A DNA stretch of 64,000 nt, from the NCBI RefSeq assembly GCF_021432065.1, contig NZ_CP090365.1, forward strand, positions 62,001-126,000, given 5' to 3'. A program made the position numbers and the translations under genes. Below are positions 1-9,168 of this stretch, piece by piece. The DNA comes from Photobacterium sp. TLY01 (GTDB lineage Bacteria > Pseudomonadota > Gammaproteobacteria > Enterobacterales > Vibrionaceae). Below the pieces are notes generated by a model. It ran no database searches and was not told the origin of the DNA. It was given only the letters and a program-made list of their open reading frames with translations. Every line of letters starts with the position of its first letter. The stretch's first letter is position 1.

Positions 1-228
1 CGATTTGCCCTCAATGACATAGACGGCACAGAAATTTTATTCGGGATTAATCAGGATCTGGACCACAGTCAGGAATCGACCGGCAGAATTGAAGCCTCCG
101 CACGGATCAACAATAACTGGAAATGGCGGGCGAATGCCTGGTGGTTCAATGCCAGTCAGCTTGACAGCCCACTGTATTTTGTCCGTAAAGACGACTTCAT
201 TGAACTGGCACTGGAATATTACTTCTGA
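1..228 (+). CDS. C-terminal fragment of an outer-membrane beta-barrel protein
   Basis: Frame 1 is open from the first base to a TGA at 226-228 and gives 75 residues; the start lies outside the window. The fragment alternates polar and hydrophobic/aromatic residues (for example WKWRANAWWF and ELALEYYF) and ends in a terminal phenylalanine. That pattern is typical of the last strands of outer-membrane beta-barrels, where the terminal aromatic residue is read by the Bam machinery. The family cannot be named from this piece. A hairpin terminator follows 30 bases downstream, so this is the last gene of its transcript. Confidence 0.55.
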   Translation, partial: RFALNDIDGTEILFGINQDLDHSQESTGRIEASARINNNWKWRANAWWFNASQLDSPLYFVRKDDFIELALEYYF

Positions 229-257
229 GCCAATTTGCCATTTCATTGGAAAAACCT

Positions 258-290
258 GCCGGAACAGGAAAATTCTGCGTTCCGGCTTTT
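258..290 (+). terminator. Rho-independent terminator after the outer-membrane protein gene
   Basis: GCCGGAAC at 258-265 pairs perfectly with GTTCCGGC at 279-286 and is followed by TTTT. It lies 30 bases after the stop codon of the preceding gene. Confidence 0.75.
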
Positions 291-770
291 ACAATCGCCA
301 TTTCTGTTTTTCCGACTGGATATGCCCTGCCCTTACATCAGTGCTGTGTCTGTCATCAAACTTGGTGCCATCCAGTCTCTTATGATTCACCAGCCTGAAT
401 CAAACAATCCATCATGATTAAAAAAACAGTCGACACATTCAACAACCCAATCATTCAGGAAAATTAAAACGATTCCACGAATCATATGAATTGAATTAGG
501 ATCACAAGTCTTGAAAATATCAGAGACTTTTCAGCTGAGCCGCAGACATTAAATTGACGTTTTGACCTCGTTCACTTCAATCCCAACGACATTTTTCATA
601 ATAAATGAACTTGTTAGTAGCAGATAAGTTATTGAAGCCACAAATCGACAGAATATTAAACGCATTATTTAGCTTTTACTAACTTTTCAGATGCTCGAAA
701 AATATCTCTTTTAAACATATTTCTCTGTTCTATATTCAGCTAGAGGGCATATATCGACAAGGACTGCGAC
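291..770. other. AT-rich intergenic region upstream of the chemoreceptor
   Basis: About 480 bases without a credible gene: the short open frames have no ribosome site and no protein-like composition. The region must contain the chemoreceptor promoter. I could not find a convincing sigma-70 or sigma-28 (flagellar) promoter. The only clear signal is the ribosome site AAGGA at 759-763, seven bases before the ATG at 771. Confidence 0.5.
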
Positions 771-2087
771 ATGTTCGGGTTATCTAACAAAAATAACATC
801 ACTCAAGACGCTTACAACACACTTCAGCAACAACTCCAGGAAGCCAGGCATACTTTAGCGGCAATCAGTGATTCCTTCGCATCCATTGAATTTACACCTT
901 CAGGAGAAATCATTCGTGCCAACCAACATTTCCTGAACACCATGGGCTACAGCCTGAATGAAATCCAGGGCAAACACCACCGGATATTTTGCACTGATGA
1001 AACCAAAAAAAGTCAGGAATACCAACAATTCTGGTCTCAGCTCAGCCAGGGTAAACAGTTAAAAGGACTATTTCAGCGTATCACCAAGTCAGGTCAGGAT
1101 ATTTGGCTGGAAGCCAGCTATTGTCCGGTTTTCGACCATGAAGGGATCGTTTACAAAGTCATTAAAATTGCTTCTGACACCACAGCAAGGGTTGCAGACC
1201 ACCACGAACTGGCCAGCCAGACACAGGCGGTTTCCCGATCAATGGCAGTGATTGAATTTGATCTCAATGGCACGATATTGCACGCCAATGAAAACTTTCT
1301 AGCGACAGTCGGCTACACATTGGATGAAATCAAAGGAAAACATCACCGTCTGTTTGTCAGTCCCGCCTATGCACAAACCAGTGAATACCAAAATTTCTGG
1401 TCTCAGCTCAATCAAGGGCAGTTCATGGGCGGTAAGTTTGAACGGGTGAATAAAGCCGGCCAGCCTCTGTGGCTGGAAGCCACCTACAATCCGATCTTTG
1501 ATGCCAGCGGCAAACTCTATAAAGTGATTAAGTTTGCCACAGATATCACTCAGACGGTGATTCTCGGTCAGGAAAACAGCCAGCTGGCTTATGATATGTC
1601 GGTCAAAACCCGGCAGTTATCCGCCGAGGGCAGCAGTTCGGGGAATCAGGCGATCGAGCAGATGTCACAAATGGTCGAGGCGTTAAATTCAACTTCAGAT
1701 GTAATATCCCAGCTTGAGGAACAATCCAAATCCATTACCAAGATGGTGGATACCATCTCCGCCATTGCCGATCAAACCAACCTGCTGGCGCTCAATGCGG
1801 CCATTGAAGCCGCCAGAGCGGGCGATCAGGGACGTGGCTTTGCCGTAGTTGCCGATGAAGTCCGTCAGTTAGCATCGCGCACCAATGAGTCGACTGTGAA
1901 AATTGATAATGTGGTGAAACAGAACAGTCAGTTTACAACCCAGGCCGTCACGTCCATGGCGGAAATTATTGCCCGCGCTGAAAGCAGCATGGAAAAAGTG
2001 AAAGAAGCCGGCACATCCATTCAGGACATTGAAGCCAGTATTAACGATGTCGTCATGGCGGTGCAAAAAATGTCTGAAGTCAGTTAA
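771..2087 (+). CDS. Soluble PAS-PAS methyl-accepting chemotaxis protein (BdlA/Aer-like)
   Basis: 438 residues with no transmembrane segment. Two PAS domains in tandem (roughly 30-140 and 150-262) both carry the GKHHR and IWLEASY/LWLEATY motifs seen in BdlA-type energy or redox sensors. They are followed by a chemoreceptor signalling domain (about 270-438) with the conserved hairpin tip [15 protein letters not shown] near residue 336. It should act in the cytoplasm, sensing a redox or small-molecule cue through PAS and signalling to CheA/CheW. AAGGA seven bases upstream supports the start. The signalling domain stops about 65 residues after the tip, so the returning helix may be a little short. 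A 10-bp inverted repeat lies just after the stop. The ligand or cofactor is not identifiable. Confidence 0.85.
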   Translation: MFGLSNKNNITQDAYNTLQQQLQEARHTLAAISDSFASIEFTPSGEIIRANQHFLNTMGYSLNEIQGKHHRIFCTDETKKSQEYQQFWSQLSQGKQLKGLFQRITKSGQDIWLEASYCPVFDHEGIVYKVIKIASDTTARVADHHELASQTQAVSRSMAVIEFDLNGTILHANENFLATVGYTLDEIKGKHHRLFVSPAYAQTSEYQNFWSQLNQGQFMGGKFERVNKAGQPLWLEATYNPIFDASGKLYKVIKFATDITQTVILGQENSQLAYDMSVKTRQLSAEGSSSGNQAIEQMSQMVEALNSTSDVISQLEEQSKSITKMVDTISAIADQTNLLALNAAIEAARAGDQGRGFAVVADEVRQLASRTNESTVKIDNVVKQNSQFTTQAVTSMAEIIARAESSMEKVKEAGTSIQDIEASINDVVMAVQKMSEVS

Positions 2088-2105
2088 CGCCACCCCCGCC
2101 GATAT

Positions 2106-2143
2106 CCTGTCTCTTGGGCATCTTTCTCTGTTCAAGAGACAGG
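2106..2143. repeat. 10-bp inverted repeat resembling IS50-type ends
   Basis: CCTGTCTCTT at 2106-2115 and AAGAGACAGG at 2134-2143 are perfect inverted copies separated by 18 bases. The outer nine bases CTGTCTCTT match the ends of Tn5/IS50-type elements in sequence and orientation, but there is no transposase between them and no flanking target duplication. It may equally be a transcription terminator or a regulatory hairpin; it lacks a T-run on either strand. Confidence 0.4.
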
Positions 2144-2160
2144 GGCTGGAAAAGCAGGTG

Positions 2161-2181
2161 TTCAGAGACATGCGCTCTGAA
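2161..2181 (-). terminator. Possible hairpin terminator of sixA
   Basis: TTCAGAG (2161-2167) pairs with CTCTGAA (2175-2181) about 30 bases after the sixA stop. Read on the minus strand it is followed by CACCTGCTTTT, a poor T-tract, so termination is only plausible. Confidence 0.35.
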
Positions 2182-2211
2182 ACAATCACCCGCCCCTGTC
2201 AACGATACGGA

Positions 2212-2706
2212 TTAATGCGCCAGGCGTTTCGGATAATCAAAATACAGCAACTGGCAATTTTCCGGCCCGAACAATTCCCATGTTTCAGCCTCAATCGCAA
2301 ACACCACCAGACCGCAGGTCGGCACATTGTCTGTCTTTAATCCCAAACGAACCACTAAATCATTGATGGCGGGATTATGGCAGACCACCATCAGCCGTTC
2401 GACCTCATCGGGTACCGACTGAATAATGCTGACCACTTCATGGGCAGAATCGGTGTACAAGCCCACTGTGGTGGCCAGCTCAGTCGGATGCGGATGCAGT
2501 GCCTGTTCAAAAAATTGCGCGGTCTGAAATGCCCGTTCAGCAGTACTGCATAAAATTCGCTGCGGCAGTGCCTGCCAGGCGGCAAACCGGCTGGCCATCT
2601 CAGCGGCATTTTTCAGCCCCCGTTCATTGAGTGGGCGATCATGATCATCCAATTCCGGGTCATCCCAGGATGACTTGGCATGACGAACGATATAAAGCAG
2701 TTTCAT
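2212..2706 (-). CDS. sixA: Phosphohistidine phosphatase SixA
   Basis: 164 residues, close to the 161 of E. coli SixA. The N-terminus carries the histidine-phosphatase motif IVRHAKSSWDD with the catalytic RHA at residues 8-10, and the second histidine is in VVCHNPAINDLV. The SixA-type sequence DRPLNERGLKNA follows the motif. SixA removes phosphate from the histidine of HPt domains (ArcB in E. coli) or of the nitrogen PTS protein NPr, so it damps phosphorelays in the cytoplasm. GGGAG upstream of the ATG supports the start. It appears to be a single-gene unit; the next gene on the same strand lies over 90 bases away. Confidence 0.9.
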   Translation of the reverse strand: MKLLYIVRHAKSSWDDPELDDHDRPLNERGLKNAAEMASRFAAWQALPQRILCSTAERAFQTAQFFEQALHPHPTELATTVGLYTDSAHEVVSIIQSVPDEVERLMVVCHNPAINDLVVRLGLKTDNVPTCGLVVFAIEAETWELFGPENCQLLYFDYPKRLAH

Positions 2707-2798
2707 AGCCGCAAACTCCCCGTTAGTGTTGCATCAATCCTGTTTGTACTAATCCTAGCGCAAACAAAACGGCTTATCACAGGCGAGGCAAAAGTGCT

Positions 2799-4112
2799 TT
2801 ATCGTGCTGATTTCACAGCTCTGGCTAACTGATTCGCGGCTTTTTCCGGATCAGCCTGCTTACTGTGGAAAAAGTCAGTGACCACATCAAAAATCGCCGC
2901 CTGCACATAGCTGGTACTGGCCAGCCCCTGAGAAATACTGGGGACTAATGTCTTGTTCTGCTGGTTGAGCTGAAACGCGGTCGATGACGCCAGTGAACAA
3001 GTGTCAAAACCCGTCAGATCCACATCGGTACGCACCGGAATCGAACCCTTCGCGAGATTGAATTCACGCTGGAAAGCAGGCGTAAGTATGGTCTGTGCCA
3101 TCGTTTCCTGTGCCTGAATACTCAGGTCATCACTGTGCTTAAAAAAAGCAAAACTGTCGATGTTGTAGGTAAAGAAACCCTGGGTGCCCGGTGCAGGCAC
3201 ACACAGAATCTCTTGACCCGGCGCTTTCCCCAGTGCAGAAAACTCGCCCTTCGCCCAGTCTCCCATGAACTGCATCGCGGCTTTCCCTTCCACCAGCATG
3301 GCACTGGCGTCGCTCCACTCCAACGCCTTGGTTTTCACATCAATGTATTGGCGCATCCGCTCAAACTGGCGGAAAACATCCACCATCGATTCACCGGACA
3401 GCATGTCAGGATCTAAATCCACAAAGGCACGACGGTAACCCTGAGGGCCCAACACTGCCAGCGCCACGGATTCAAACAGAGTCACTTCCTGCCAGGGATC
3501 GCTGCCCAAGGCAACGGGCACAATATTGGCCTGCTTCAGCTTTTCTGCGGCGGCAAAAAATGACTCAAGCGAATCCGGCACCGTCGCTCCGGCTTTCTCC
3601 AGCAGCTCCGGGTTAATCCATAACCAGTTCACCCGGTGAATATTCACCGGCACGGCCACATAATGACCCTGATATTTCATGATCTGGCTGATCACCGGCG
3701 GCAAAAGCTGATCCCAGCCCTGAGTGTTTGCCACCGCATCCAGGTTGGTCAGAAAACCCAGCATGCCCCACTCTTGCAAGTCATAGCCTTTGAGCTGTGC
3801 CGCTGAAGGGGGGTTGCCCGACACAGCACGGCTTTTCAGCACTGTCATGGCACTTTCACCGCCACCACCGGCGATTGCAAAATTCTTCCAGCCGATATGC
3901 TGCTGTTCAAGGCTCCCCTGTAACACTTCCGCGGCTTTTATTTCACCTTTGGCCGTCCACCAATGAAGCACTTCAACCTCTTGCTCTGGTTGCTGAGCTG
4001 CATCCGGTGCACTGATGGCCGGCGCAGACATGAATGCCGAGATCGAAGCCGTGATGAAAACGGCTGCCAGCGACAGTGAGCGATTACAACCCGCGGAAAA
4101 ACTTTTGTTCAT
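2799..4112 (-). CDS. Periplasmic sugar-binding protein, GltB-like, linked to a two-component system (copy 1)
   Basis: 437 residues with a signal peptide (about 1-35, cleavage near AISA). The mature protein begins with the glucose-binding-protein signatures EVLHWWTAKGE, AGGGGESAM, VAVPVNIHRVNWLWIN and FMGDWAKGEF, matching the Pseudomonas GltB class of ABC sugar-binding proteins (from family knowledge). No ABC permease or ATPase gene is nearby. It follows a kinase gene by 51 bases and a response regulator, all in the same direction, so its probable task is to present a sugar to that kinase rather than to a transporter. A paralogue occupies the same position in a second operon at 13966-15243. 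It could still feed a permease encoded elsewhere. Ligand inferred to be glucose or a related hexose, not shown. Confidence 0.85.
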   Translation of the reverse strand: MNKSFSAGCNRSLSLAAVFITASISAFMSAPAISAPDAAQQPEQEVEVLHWWTAKGEIKAAEVLQGSLEQQHIGWKNFAIAGGGGESAMTVLKSRAVSGNPPSAAQLKGYDLQEWGMLGFLTNLDAVANTQGWDQLLPPVISQIMKYQGHYVAVPVNIHRVNWLWINPELLEKAGATVPDSLESFFAAAEKLKQANIVPVALGSDPWQEVTLFESVALAVLGPQGYRRAFVDLDPDMLSGESMVDVFRQFERMRQYIDVKTKALEWSDASAMLVEGKAAMQFMGDWAKGEFSALGKAPGQEILCVPAPGTQGFFTYNIDSFAFFKHSDDLSIQAQETMAQTILTPAFQREFNLAKGSIPVRTDVDLTGFDTCSLASSTAFQLNQQNKTLVPSISQGLASTSYVQAAIFDVVTDFFHSKQADPEKAANQLARAVKSAR

Positions 4113-4163
4113 TTAGGCTCTCTTACTTTACGCCGCACCTGCTGTGAGCAGAGGCGGCTATCA

Positions 4164-5606
4164 TCAGTCCATCAGGCGAGGCAGGATCATCGTCACTTCC
4201 AGCCCCCCTTGCTCCATATTGCGGATAGACATTTCGCCGCCGTGGGCATGTAAAATGTTGCGCGTGATCCCCATACCAAGGCCATGGCCTTCGTCATCGG
4301 TCGCCAATCTGACATAGGGTTCATACACACTGTCCATTTTATCCTCTGGAATACCCGGCCCTCTGTCTTGCACCCGAATGACCAGGCTCTCTGCTGTGTC
4401 TTCGGCCAGTACCCAGACTTCGTGCCCGTATTTGACCCCATTATCAATGATATTGCTCAAACAGCGTTTCAGCGCCAGCGGTTTCCCCATCAGCGGCGCA
4501 ATCTCTGCAACCGGCAGATGTACTTTCGTGCTGTTTCTGTTATGCCCTTCGGCAATACTGCGCATCACGTCAGCCACATCCACCTGAGCCAGATTTTCAT
4601 GCAGATCAGTATCCCGCACGGTCTGCAGCGCGCCTTTGACCATCATTTCCAGTTCATCAAGATCTTTATTGAACTTGTCGATCTTCGTGTCATCTTCCAG
4701 CAGTTCAGCACGCAGCCGCAGGCGGGTGATCGGGGTTTTTAAATCATGGGAAATGGCGGAAAACAAATGCTCCCTGTCATCGATATAACGGCGCAGCCGC
4801 TGCTGCATCCGGTTAAAAGCCCGGGTCGCAGTGACCAGTTCACTGGCACCTTCTTCTTTGAGCTGCGGCTGATAAATATCCATGCTCAGGGCATTTGCCG
4901 CATCCGCTAACTGTCTGAGCGGTTTTGTCTGGCGCCGGATCATCGTATAAGTGAAGAACAGCAGTAAGGCAGTGATGAACAGCAGAAACAGCACTTGCTG
5001 CTTAGTAATAATTTCATCTTCCAGCGTGGAATAAGGCGCAGGCAGCAAAGCGGCGATATACAGCCACTCATTGTCCGCCAGTTCCAGCTGCACCACCAGA
5101 ATCGGCGGATTCAGCGGCTCCAGGCTCAGCGTGTAATGCGCCCAGGAACGGGGTAAGTCACTCAGCAGAATGTCATTCTTCAGGACATGCAGGGTTTCGG
5201 GGCGAGAGAACTCTACCCGAATCACATCCAGGCGCGGCAGCTTGTCATGTAGCACTTCCTGTATCGCTTTGACCGCGGTGTTTTTCATGCTGGAGCCGGG
5301 AATCGGATCGATCAGTATTTCTTCTTCGTTGAATGAAACAAAAAAACGGGTGCCACCCATGTTCCGGATCTGATCCAGCACGATATGCCGGTACTGCAAA
5401 GGCAGGGATTCAAAAAAAGTGACCGTGGAAGCAAACATGGTGGCCATACTGGTGGCCGCCGATTCCAGCCCGGCCAGATCCCGACGTTTAGACTGCCCGT
5501 ACCAAATCAGCGTCGCAATCATTTGTGCCAGAAACACAGCCAGCAAGGTAAACCACAACGTGCGGGCCATCAGTGACTTCGGCCACCATTTTTTCCAGTT
5601 CATCAT
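4164..5606 (-). CDS. EnvZ-type sensor histidine kinase (copy 1)
   Basis: About 480 residues from the chosen start. TM1 is near 15-36 and TM2 near 204-224, with a periplasmic domain of about 165 residues between. A HAMP-like linker follows, then HisKA with SAISHDLKTPIT (His287) and an ATPase domain with NIIDNGVKYG, DRGPGIP and GHGLGMGI. The periplasmic segment QIRNMGGTRFFVS is shared almost exactly with the second kinase at 12506-13969 and is a candidate surface for its binding protein. I chose the ATG at 5606, 16 bases after the regulator stop, because it aligns with the paralogue's N-terminus; an ATG at 5654 would overlap the regulator and has no ribosome site. Expected to phosphorylate the regulator at 5623-6360; resembles Pseudomonas GtrS. 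Confidence 0.87.
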   Translation of the reverse strand: MMNWKKWWPKSLMARTLWFTLLAVFLAQMIATLIWYGQSKRRDLAGLESAATSMATMFASTVTFFESLPLQYRHIVLDQIRNMGGTRFFVSFNEEEILIDPIPGSSMKNTAVKAIQEVLHDKLPRLDVIRVEFSRPETLHVLKNDILLSDLPRSWAHYTLSLEPLNPPILVVQLELADNEWLYIAALLPAPYSTLEDEIITKQQVLFLLFITALLLFFTYTMIRRQTKPLRQLADAANALSMDIYQPQLKEEGASELVTATRAFNRMQQRLRRYIDDREHLFSAISHDLKTPITRLRLRAELLEDDTKIDKFNKDLDELEMMVKGALQTVRDTDLHENLAQVDVADVMRSIAEGHNRNSTKVHLPVAEIAPLMGKPLALKRCLSNIIDNGVKYGHEVWVLAEDTAESLVIRVQDRGPGIPEDKMDSVYEPYVRLATDDEGHGLGMGITRNILHAHGGEMSIRNMEQGGLEVTMILPRLMD

Positions 5607-5622
5607 CTGCCTGATTTTCCAC

Positions 5623-6360
5623 TCAGTGATCCGTTTCGTAGGTGACGTCGGCATTAAACAGATAGCCGTTGCCCCGCACAGTTTTGATTAATCGCTGCTG
5701 GCGCCCTTTGTCACCCAGACGCTGGCGTAACCGGCTCAGCTGAACATCGACCGCACGTTCAGAGGGCTGTGCATCACGCCCGCGTGTTGCAAAGAAAATC
5801 GTATCCCGGTCGAGCACTTCATTGGGACGACTGAGAAACAGCAGAAGCAACGCATAGTCACTGTTGGTCATTTCATAGGTGCGCTGCGTCTGGGTATCCT
5901 GCAGAGACTGAGCAGCGGTATCCAGACGCCAGTGATCGAACAAAAAGGCTTTTGGCAACGACGGGTTCACAGGCTGGTTTGATTCTGTTGGCTGCACTCT
6001 TCGCAGCAGCGCTTTAATCCGCGCCATTAACTGGCGGGGGCTGAATGGCTTGGCAATATAGTCATCAGCGCCGAGCTCCAGCCCGACAATCTGATCCATC
6101 TCGTCCGAGACGGCAGTCAGCATAATAATCGGCACGGCAGAGGTTTTCCGGACATGCTGACACAAAGTGAAGCCATCTTCACCGGGCAGCATAATATCCA
6201 GCAAGATCAAATCCGGCTCACTGATGGTCAGCTCCCGTTTCATGGCCACACCGTCTTCTGCGGTGACCACCCGGAAGCCCTGCTTACCCAAATATTCGCC
6301 CAACAGTTCACGAATCTCCTGATCATCATCCACGACCAGTACTGACTTGTCCGCAACCAT
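5623..6360 (-). CDS. OmpR-family response regulator (copy 1, GltR-like)
   Basis: 245 residues. The receiver domain (about 5-118) has the acidic pair after VLVVDDDQE, phosphoacceptor Asp55 in LILLDIMLPGEDGF, and Lys104-Pro105 in YIAKPFSPRQ. A winged-helix DNA-binding domain follows (about 140-240; ending in KTVRGNGYLFN). GAGGAAATCAGA before the ATG is a good ribosome site. It is the first gene of the regulator-kinase-binding-protein operon and is divergent from the ydeP-like gene across 370 bases. By analogy with Pseudomonas GltR it would control sugar uptake or metabolism; the target is not known. The paralogue at 11814-12509 differs in the conserved Lys-Pro pair. Confidence 0.9.
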   Translation of the reverse strand: MVADKSVLVVDDDQEIRELLGEYLGKQGFRVVTAEDGVAMKRELTISEPDLILLDIMLPGEDGFTLCQHVRKTSAVPIIMLTAVSDEMDQIVGLELGADDYIAKPFSPRQLMARIKALLRRVQPTESNQPVNPSLPKAFLFDHWRLDTAAQSLQDTQTQRTYEMTNSDYALLLLFLSRPNEVLDRDTIFFATRGRDAQPSERAVDVQLSRLRQRLGDKGRQQRLIKTVRGNGYLFNADVTYETDH

Positions 6361-6730
6361 TCTGATTTCCTCACTGCGGCCGTATCCGGCATGGTCAACA
6401 GGTACGCATGACAGAGAAAGGCAGCATCTTTACACATATACGATTCAAAAATGTAAGATACCAGACTCCGGCCCAAAACGCTTGGGGTTCAATGTAACGC
6501 TAAAGTAACAGTCATTGGAATGACCGGCTCATCACAGTACATTGCACCAGTTGAATATGCCCCTTTGCCCGAAAGGCTCGAAAATTCATAAACTAACAGG
6601 CTACCCATACACATTTTGTGGATAAGGTTACATTTTTGGCTGGCCTGCCGTCATACTATAAACACCGGTATCTTTATGGGTCCGTTCTGTTTTATGCCGT
6701 CGCCCAGACCATGCAAGGAAGTCAATCACC
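6361..6730. promoter_or_regulatory. Divergent control region between regulator copy 1 and the ydeP-like gene
   Basis: 370 bases without a gene. It contains a candidate CRP site at 6614-6635 (TGTGG, six bases, TTACA, then T-rich), in which each half has one mismatch to the TGTGA/TCACA core. It also contains the word TAACAGGCTAC at 6594-6604, whose reverse complement GTAGCCTGTTA recurs upstream of the second regulator. Both assignments are by eye. Confidence 0.45.
6594..6604 (-). promoter_or_regulatory. Shared 11-base word, possible response-regulator site (locus 1)
   Basis: Reads GTAGCCTGTTA on the coding strand of regulator copy 1, 234 bases before its ATG. The identical word lies at 11681-11691 upstream of regulator copy 2, again on that regulator's coding strand. 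Confidence 0.3.
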
Positions 6731-9046
6731 ATGACAGTGAAAAAGTACAAAGGCTCAGCCGGTGGCTGGGGAGCGCTCGCAAGCACCACCCGTCACCTGG
6801 TGAAAAGTGAAAATATCACCCGAAACATTCGCAACCTGCTGAAAACCAATCAGGATCAGGGTTTCGACTGTCCGGGCTGTGCCTGGGGTGAAACCGAAGA
6901 GCCGGGACATTTCCGCTTCTGCGAGAACGGGGCCAAAGCCGTGAACTGGGAGGCAACCAGCCGTCGGGTGACCCCGGATTTCTTTGCCCGGTACCCTGTC
7001 GGCTGGCTACGTCAGCAAAGTGATTATTTCCTTGAGTATCAGGGCCGCCTCAGCCATCCGGTGCGTTATAACCCACAAACGGATCATTATGAGTCCATCT
7101 CTTGGGACGATGCTTTTTCACTGATTGCGAAGCATCTGCAATCGCTGGACAGCCCGAATCAGGCCGAGTTCTACACCTCTGGCCGTGCCAGCAACGAAGC
7201 GGCTTTCCTGTATCAGCTTTTTGTCCGGGCTTTTGGCACCAACAACTTCCCGGATTGCTCCAACATGTGCCATGAAGCAAGCGGCGTCGCGCTCAAGCAA
7301 TCAATCGGCATCGGCAAAGGCACAGTGCGAATAGATGATTTCGAAAAAGCCGATGCGATATTTGTGTTCGGACAAAACCCGGGTACCAACCATCCGCGCA
7401 TGTTAGATACGCTTCGCAAAGCCGCCAGACGCGGCGCTGCTATTGTCACTTTCAACACCCTGAAAGAACGCGGTTTAGAGCGCTTTACCAACCCGCAGTC
7501 TCCTGCAGAAATGCTGACCGGCGGAGCAACAACAATCAGCAGTCATTACTTCACACCCAAACTGGGTGGTGACATGGCTGTTGTGCGCGGCATGGTGAAA
7601 TCACTGATCGCCATGGATCACAGCGCAATTGAGCAGGGCAAGGGCTCTATTTTTGATCACGACTTCATTCAGGCCCACACCCAAGGCCTGGAGGCTTATC
7701 TGGCAGAAGTAGACGCTACAGACTGGTCTCTGATCACAGAGCAGTCCGGTCTGTCGCAACAAGATCTGGAGTATGCGGCAACTCTGTACCGGCATTCTGA
7801 GCGCGTGATCATCACCTGGGCGATGGGAATCACTCAGCACAAACACTCAGTGAATACCATCCAGGAAATTGCCAACTTACAGCTACTGTTCGGACAGTTA
7901 GGTAAACCCGGTGCCGGTCTTTGTCCGGTGCGCGGCCACAGTAATGTGCAGGGTGACCGGACCATGGGAATCAATGAGAAACCCACCTCTGCGTTTAATC
8001 AGACGATAGAAGCCACCTTTGGATTCACCCCACCGGTGCCGCACGGTCACAACACAGTGCAGGCGATCAAAGCCATGCTGGCCGGTGAGAGCAAAGTCTT
8101 TATCGGGCTGGGTGGCAACTTTGCTTCTGCCACGCCGGATACCCGGCTGACTCAGCAGGCGTTAGCCAGCTGTGATCTGACGGTCAACATTGCGACCAAA
8201 CTGAACCGCAGCCATTTAATCACAGGGAAAGACAGTCTGATCCTGCCGTGTTTGGGCCGCACAGATGTCGATCTGCAACGCTCTGGCCCGCAGTCAGTGA
8301 CCGTTGAAGACTCATTCAGCATGGTGCATGCCTCAGGCGGTGTAGTGGAAAGTGACACTGCAGAAATGCGTTCAGAACCGGCAATTATTGCCGGTATCGC
8401 CAAAGCGACGCTGGGCAATCATCCGGTCGACTGGGACTGGCTGATCGAAGACTATGACAGAATTCGCGATCTCATCGCCAAAACGATCCCTGGCTTTACT
8501 GACATGAACCAGAAACTGAAACAGCCGGGTGGATTTTATCTGGGCAACAGTGCGGCAGAGCGTATCTGGCATACCGACTCGCAAAAAGCCGCCTTTCGAG
8601 TGCATCCGCTGCCGACTCACTTATTGCCTGCCAATCTGCGTGAGCTGAGCGACGATCCTGTTTTTGTGCTGCAGACGGTCCGCTCACACGATCAATACAA
8701 CACCACCATTTATGGGTTTGAAGACAGATACCGCGGAATCTCCGGCGAGCGCAAAGTCCTGATGATCAACCCCACTGATATTGAAGCACTTGGCATGGCG
8801 CCGGGTGACAGGGTTGATGTGACATCACTGTCAGCCGATGGCGCAAAGCGCACGGTTTATGGTTTTAAACTGGTGAGTTATGACATTCCCGCCGGCAATA
8901 TTGCCGCCTATTTCCCGGAAACCAACCCATTGGTGGCATTAGACAGTGTCGGTGACCTGAGTGATACCCCGATCTCCAAGGCAATTCCCATTGTCCTCTC
9001 ACCCAGCCAAATTGATGAAGAGCGTATCGATTTATCACCCTACTGA
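6731..9046 (+). CDS. YdeP-like molybdopterin oxidoreductase (FdhF/YdeP family)
   Basis: 771 residues, close to E. coli YdeP (759), and collinear with it: KGSAGGWGAL at the start, FDCPGCAW near residue 46-53, EFYTSGRASNEAAFLYQLF, NFPDCSNMCHE, FGQNPGTNHPRML, CPVRGHSNVQGDRTMGI and TVRSHDQYNTTIYG near the end. YdeP is a formate-dehydrogenase-H-like protein with a bis-MGD cofactor domain and a C-terminal dinucleotide-binding domain. In E. coli it is tied to acid resistance, and its substrate is unknown. No signal peptide, so cytoplasmic. AAGGA lies 11 bases upstream of the ATG. It is divergent from the first sugar-sensing operon, which may or may not control it. Two hairpins follow the stop. Confidence 0.9.
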   Translation: MTVKKYKGSAGGWGALASTTRHLVKSENITRNIRNLLKTNQDQGFDCPGCAWGETEEPGHFRFCENGAKAVNWEATSRRVTPDFFARYPVGWLRQQSDYFLEYQGRLSHPVRYNPQTDHYESISWDDAFSLIAKHLQSLDSPNQAEFYTSGRASNEAAFLYQLFVRAFGTNNFPDCSNMCHEASGVALKQSIGIGKGTVRIDDFEKADAIFVFGQNPGTNHPRMLDTLRKAARRGAAIVTFNTLKERGLERFTNPQSPAEMLTGGATTISSHYFTPKLGGDMAVVRGMVKSLIAMDHSAIEQGKGSIFDHDFIQAHTQGLEAYLAEVDATDWSLITEQSGLSQQDLEYAATLYRHSERVIITWAMGITQHKHSVNTIQEIANLQLLFGQLGKPGAGLCPVRGHSNVQGDRTMGINEKPTSAFNQTIEATFGFTPPVPHGHNTVQAIKAMLAGESKVFIGLGGNFASATPDTRLTQQALASCDLTVNIATKLNRSHLITGKDSLILPCLGRTDVDLQRSGPQSVTVEDSFSMVHASGGVVESDTAEMRSEPAIIAGIAKATLGNHPVDWDWLIEDYDRIRDLIAKTIPGFTDMNQKLKQPGGFYLGNSAAERIWHTDSQKAAFRVHPLPTHLLPANLRELSDDPVFVLQTVRSHDQYNTTIYGFEDRYRGISGERKVLMINPTDIEALGMAPGDRVDVTSLSADGAKRTVYGFKLVSYDIPAGNIAAYFPETNPLVALDSVGDLSDTPISKAIPIVLSPSQIDEERIDLSPY

Positions 9047-9057
9047 TCCTGAATCTC

Positions 9058-9083
9058 GCCCTTGCATAACGGAAATCAAGGGC
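9058..9083 (+). terminator. Hairpin just after the ydeP-like gene
   Basis: GCCCTTG (9058-9064) pairs with CAAGGGC (9077-9083). No T-run follows, so on its own it is a weak terminator; it precedes a better one at 9103-9133. Confidence 0.35.
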
Positions 9084-9102
9084 CATATCAGCCATCAATA
9101 CA

Positions 9103-9133
9103 CCGGGCACATAACAACGGCCCGGTTTGTTAT
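9103..9133 (+). terminator. Probable terminator between convergent genes
   Basis: CCGGGC (9103-9108) pairs with GCCCGG (9120-9125) and is followed by TTTGTTATT on the plus strand. It sits between the convergent ydeP-like and PIG-L genes. Confidence 0.5.
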
Positions 9134-9168
9134 TACTCGGATGTGTCAGGGGGAACTGAACACGTCCG

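Noticed and set aside
4284..4742. A 152-residue plus-strand open frame inside kinase copy 1
   Set aside because: Antisense to conserved kinase motifs; treated as a shadow.
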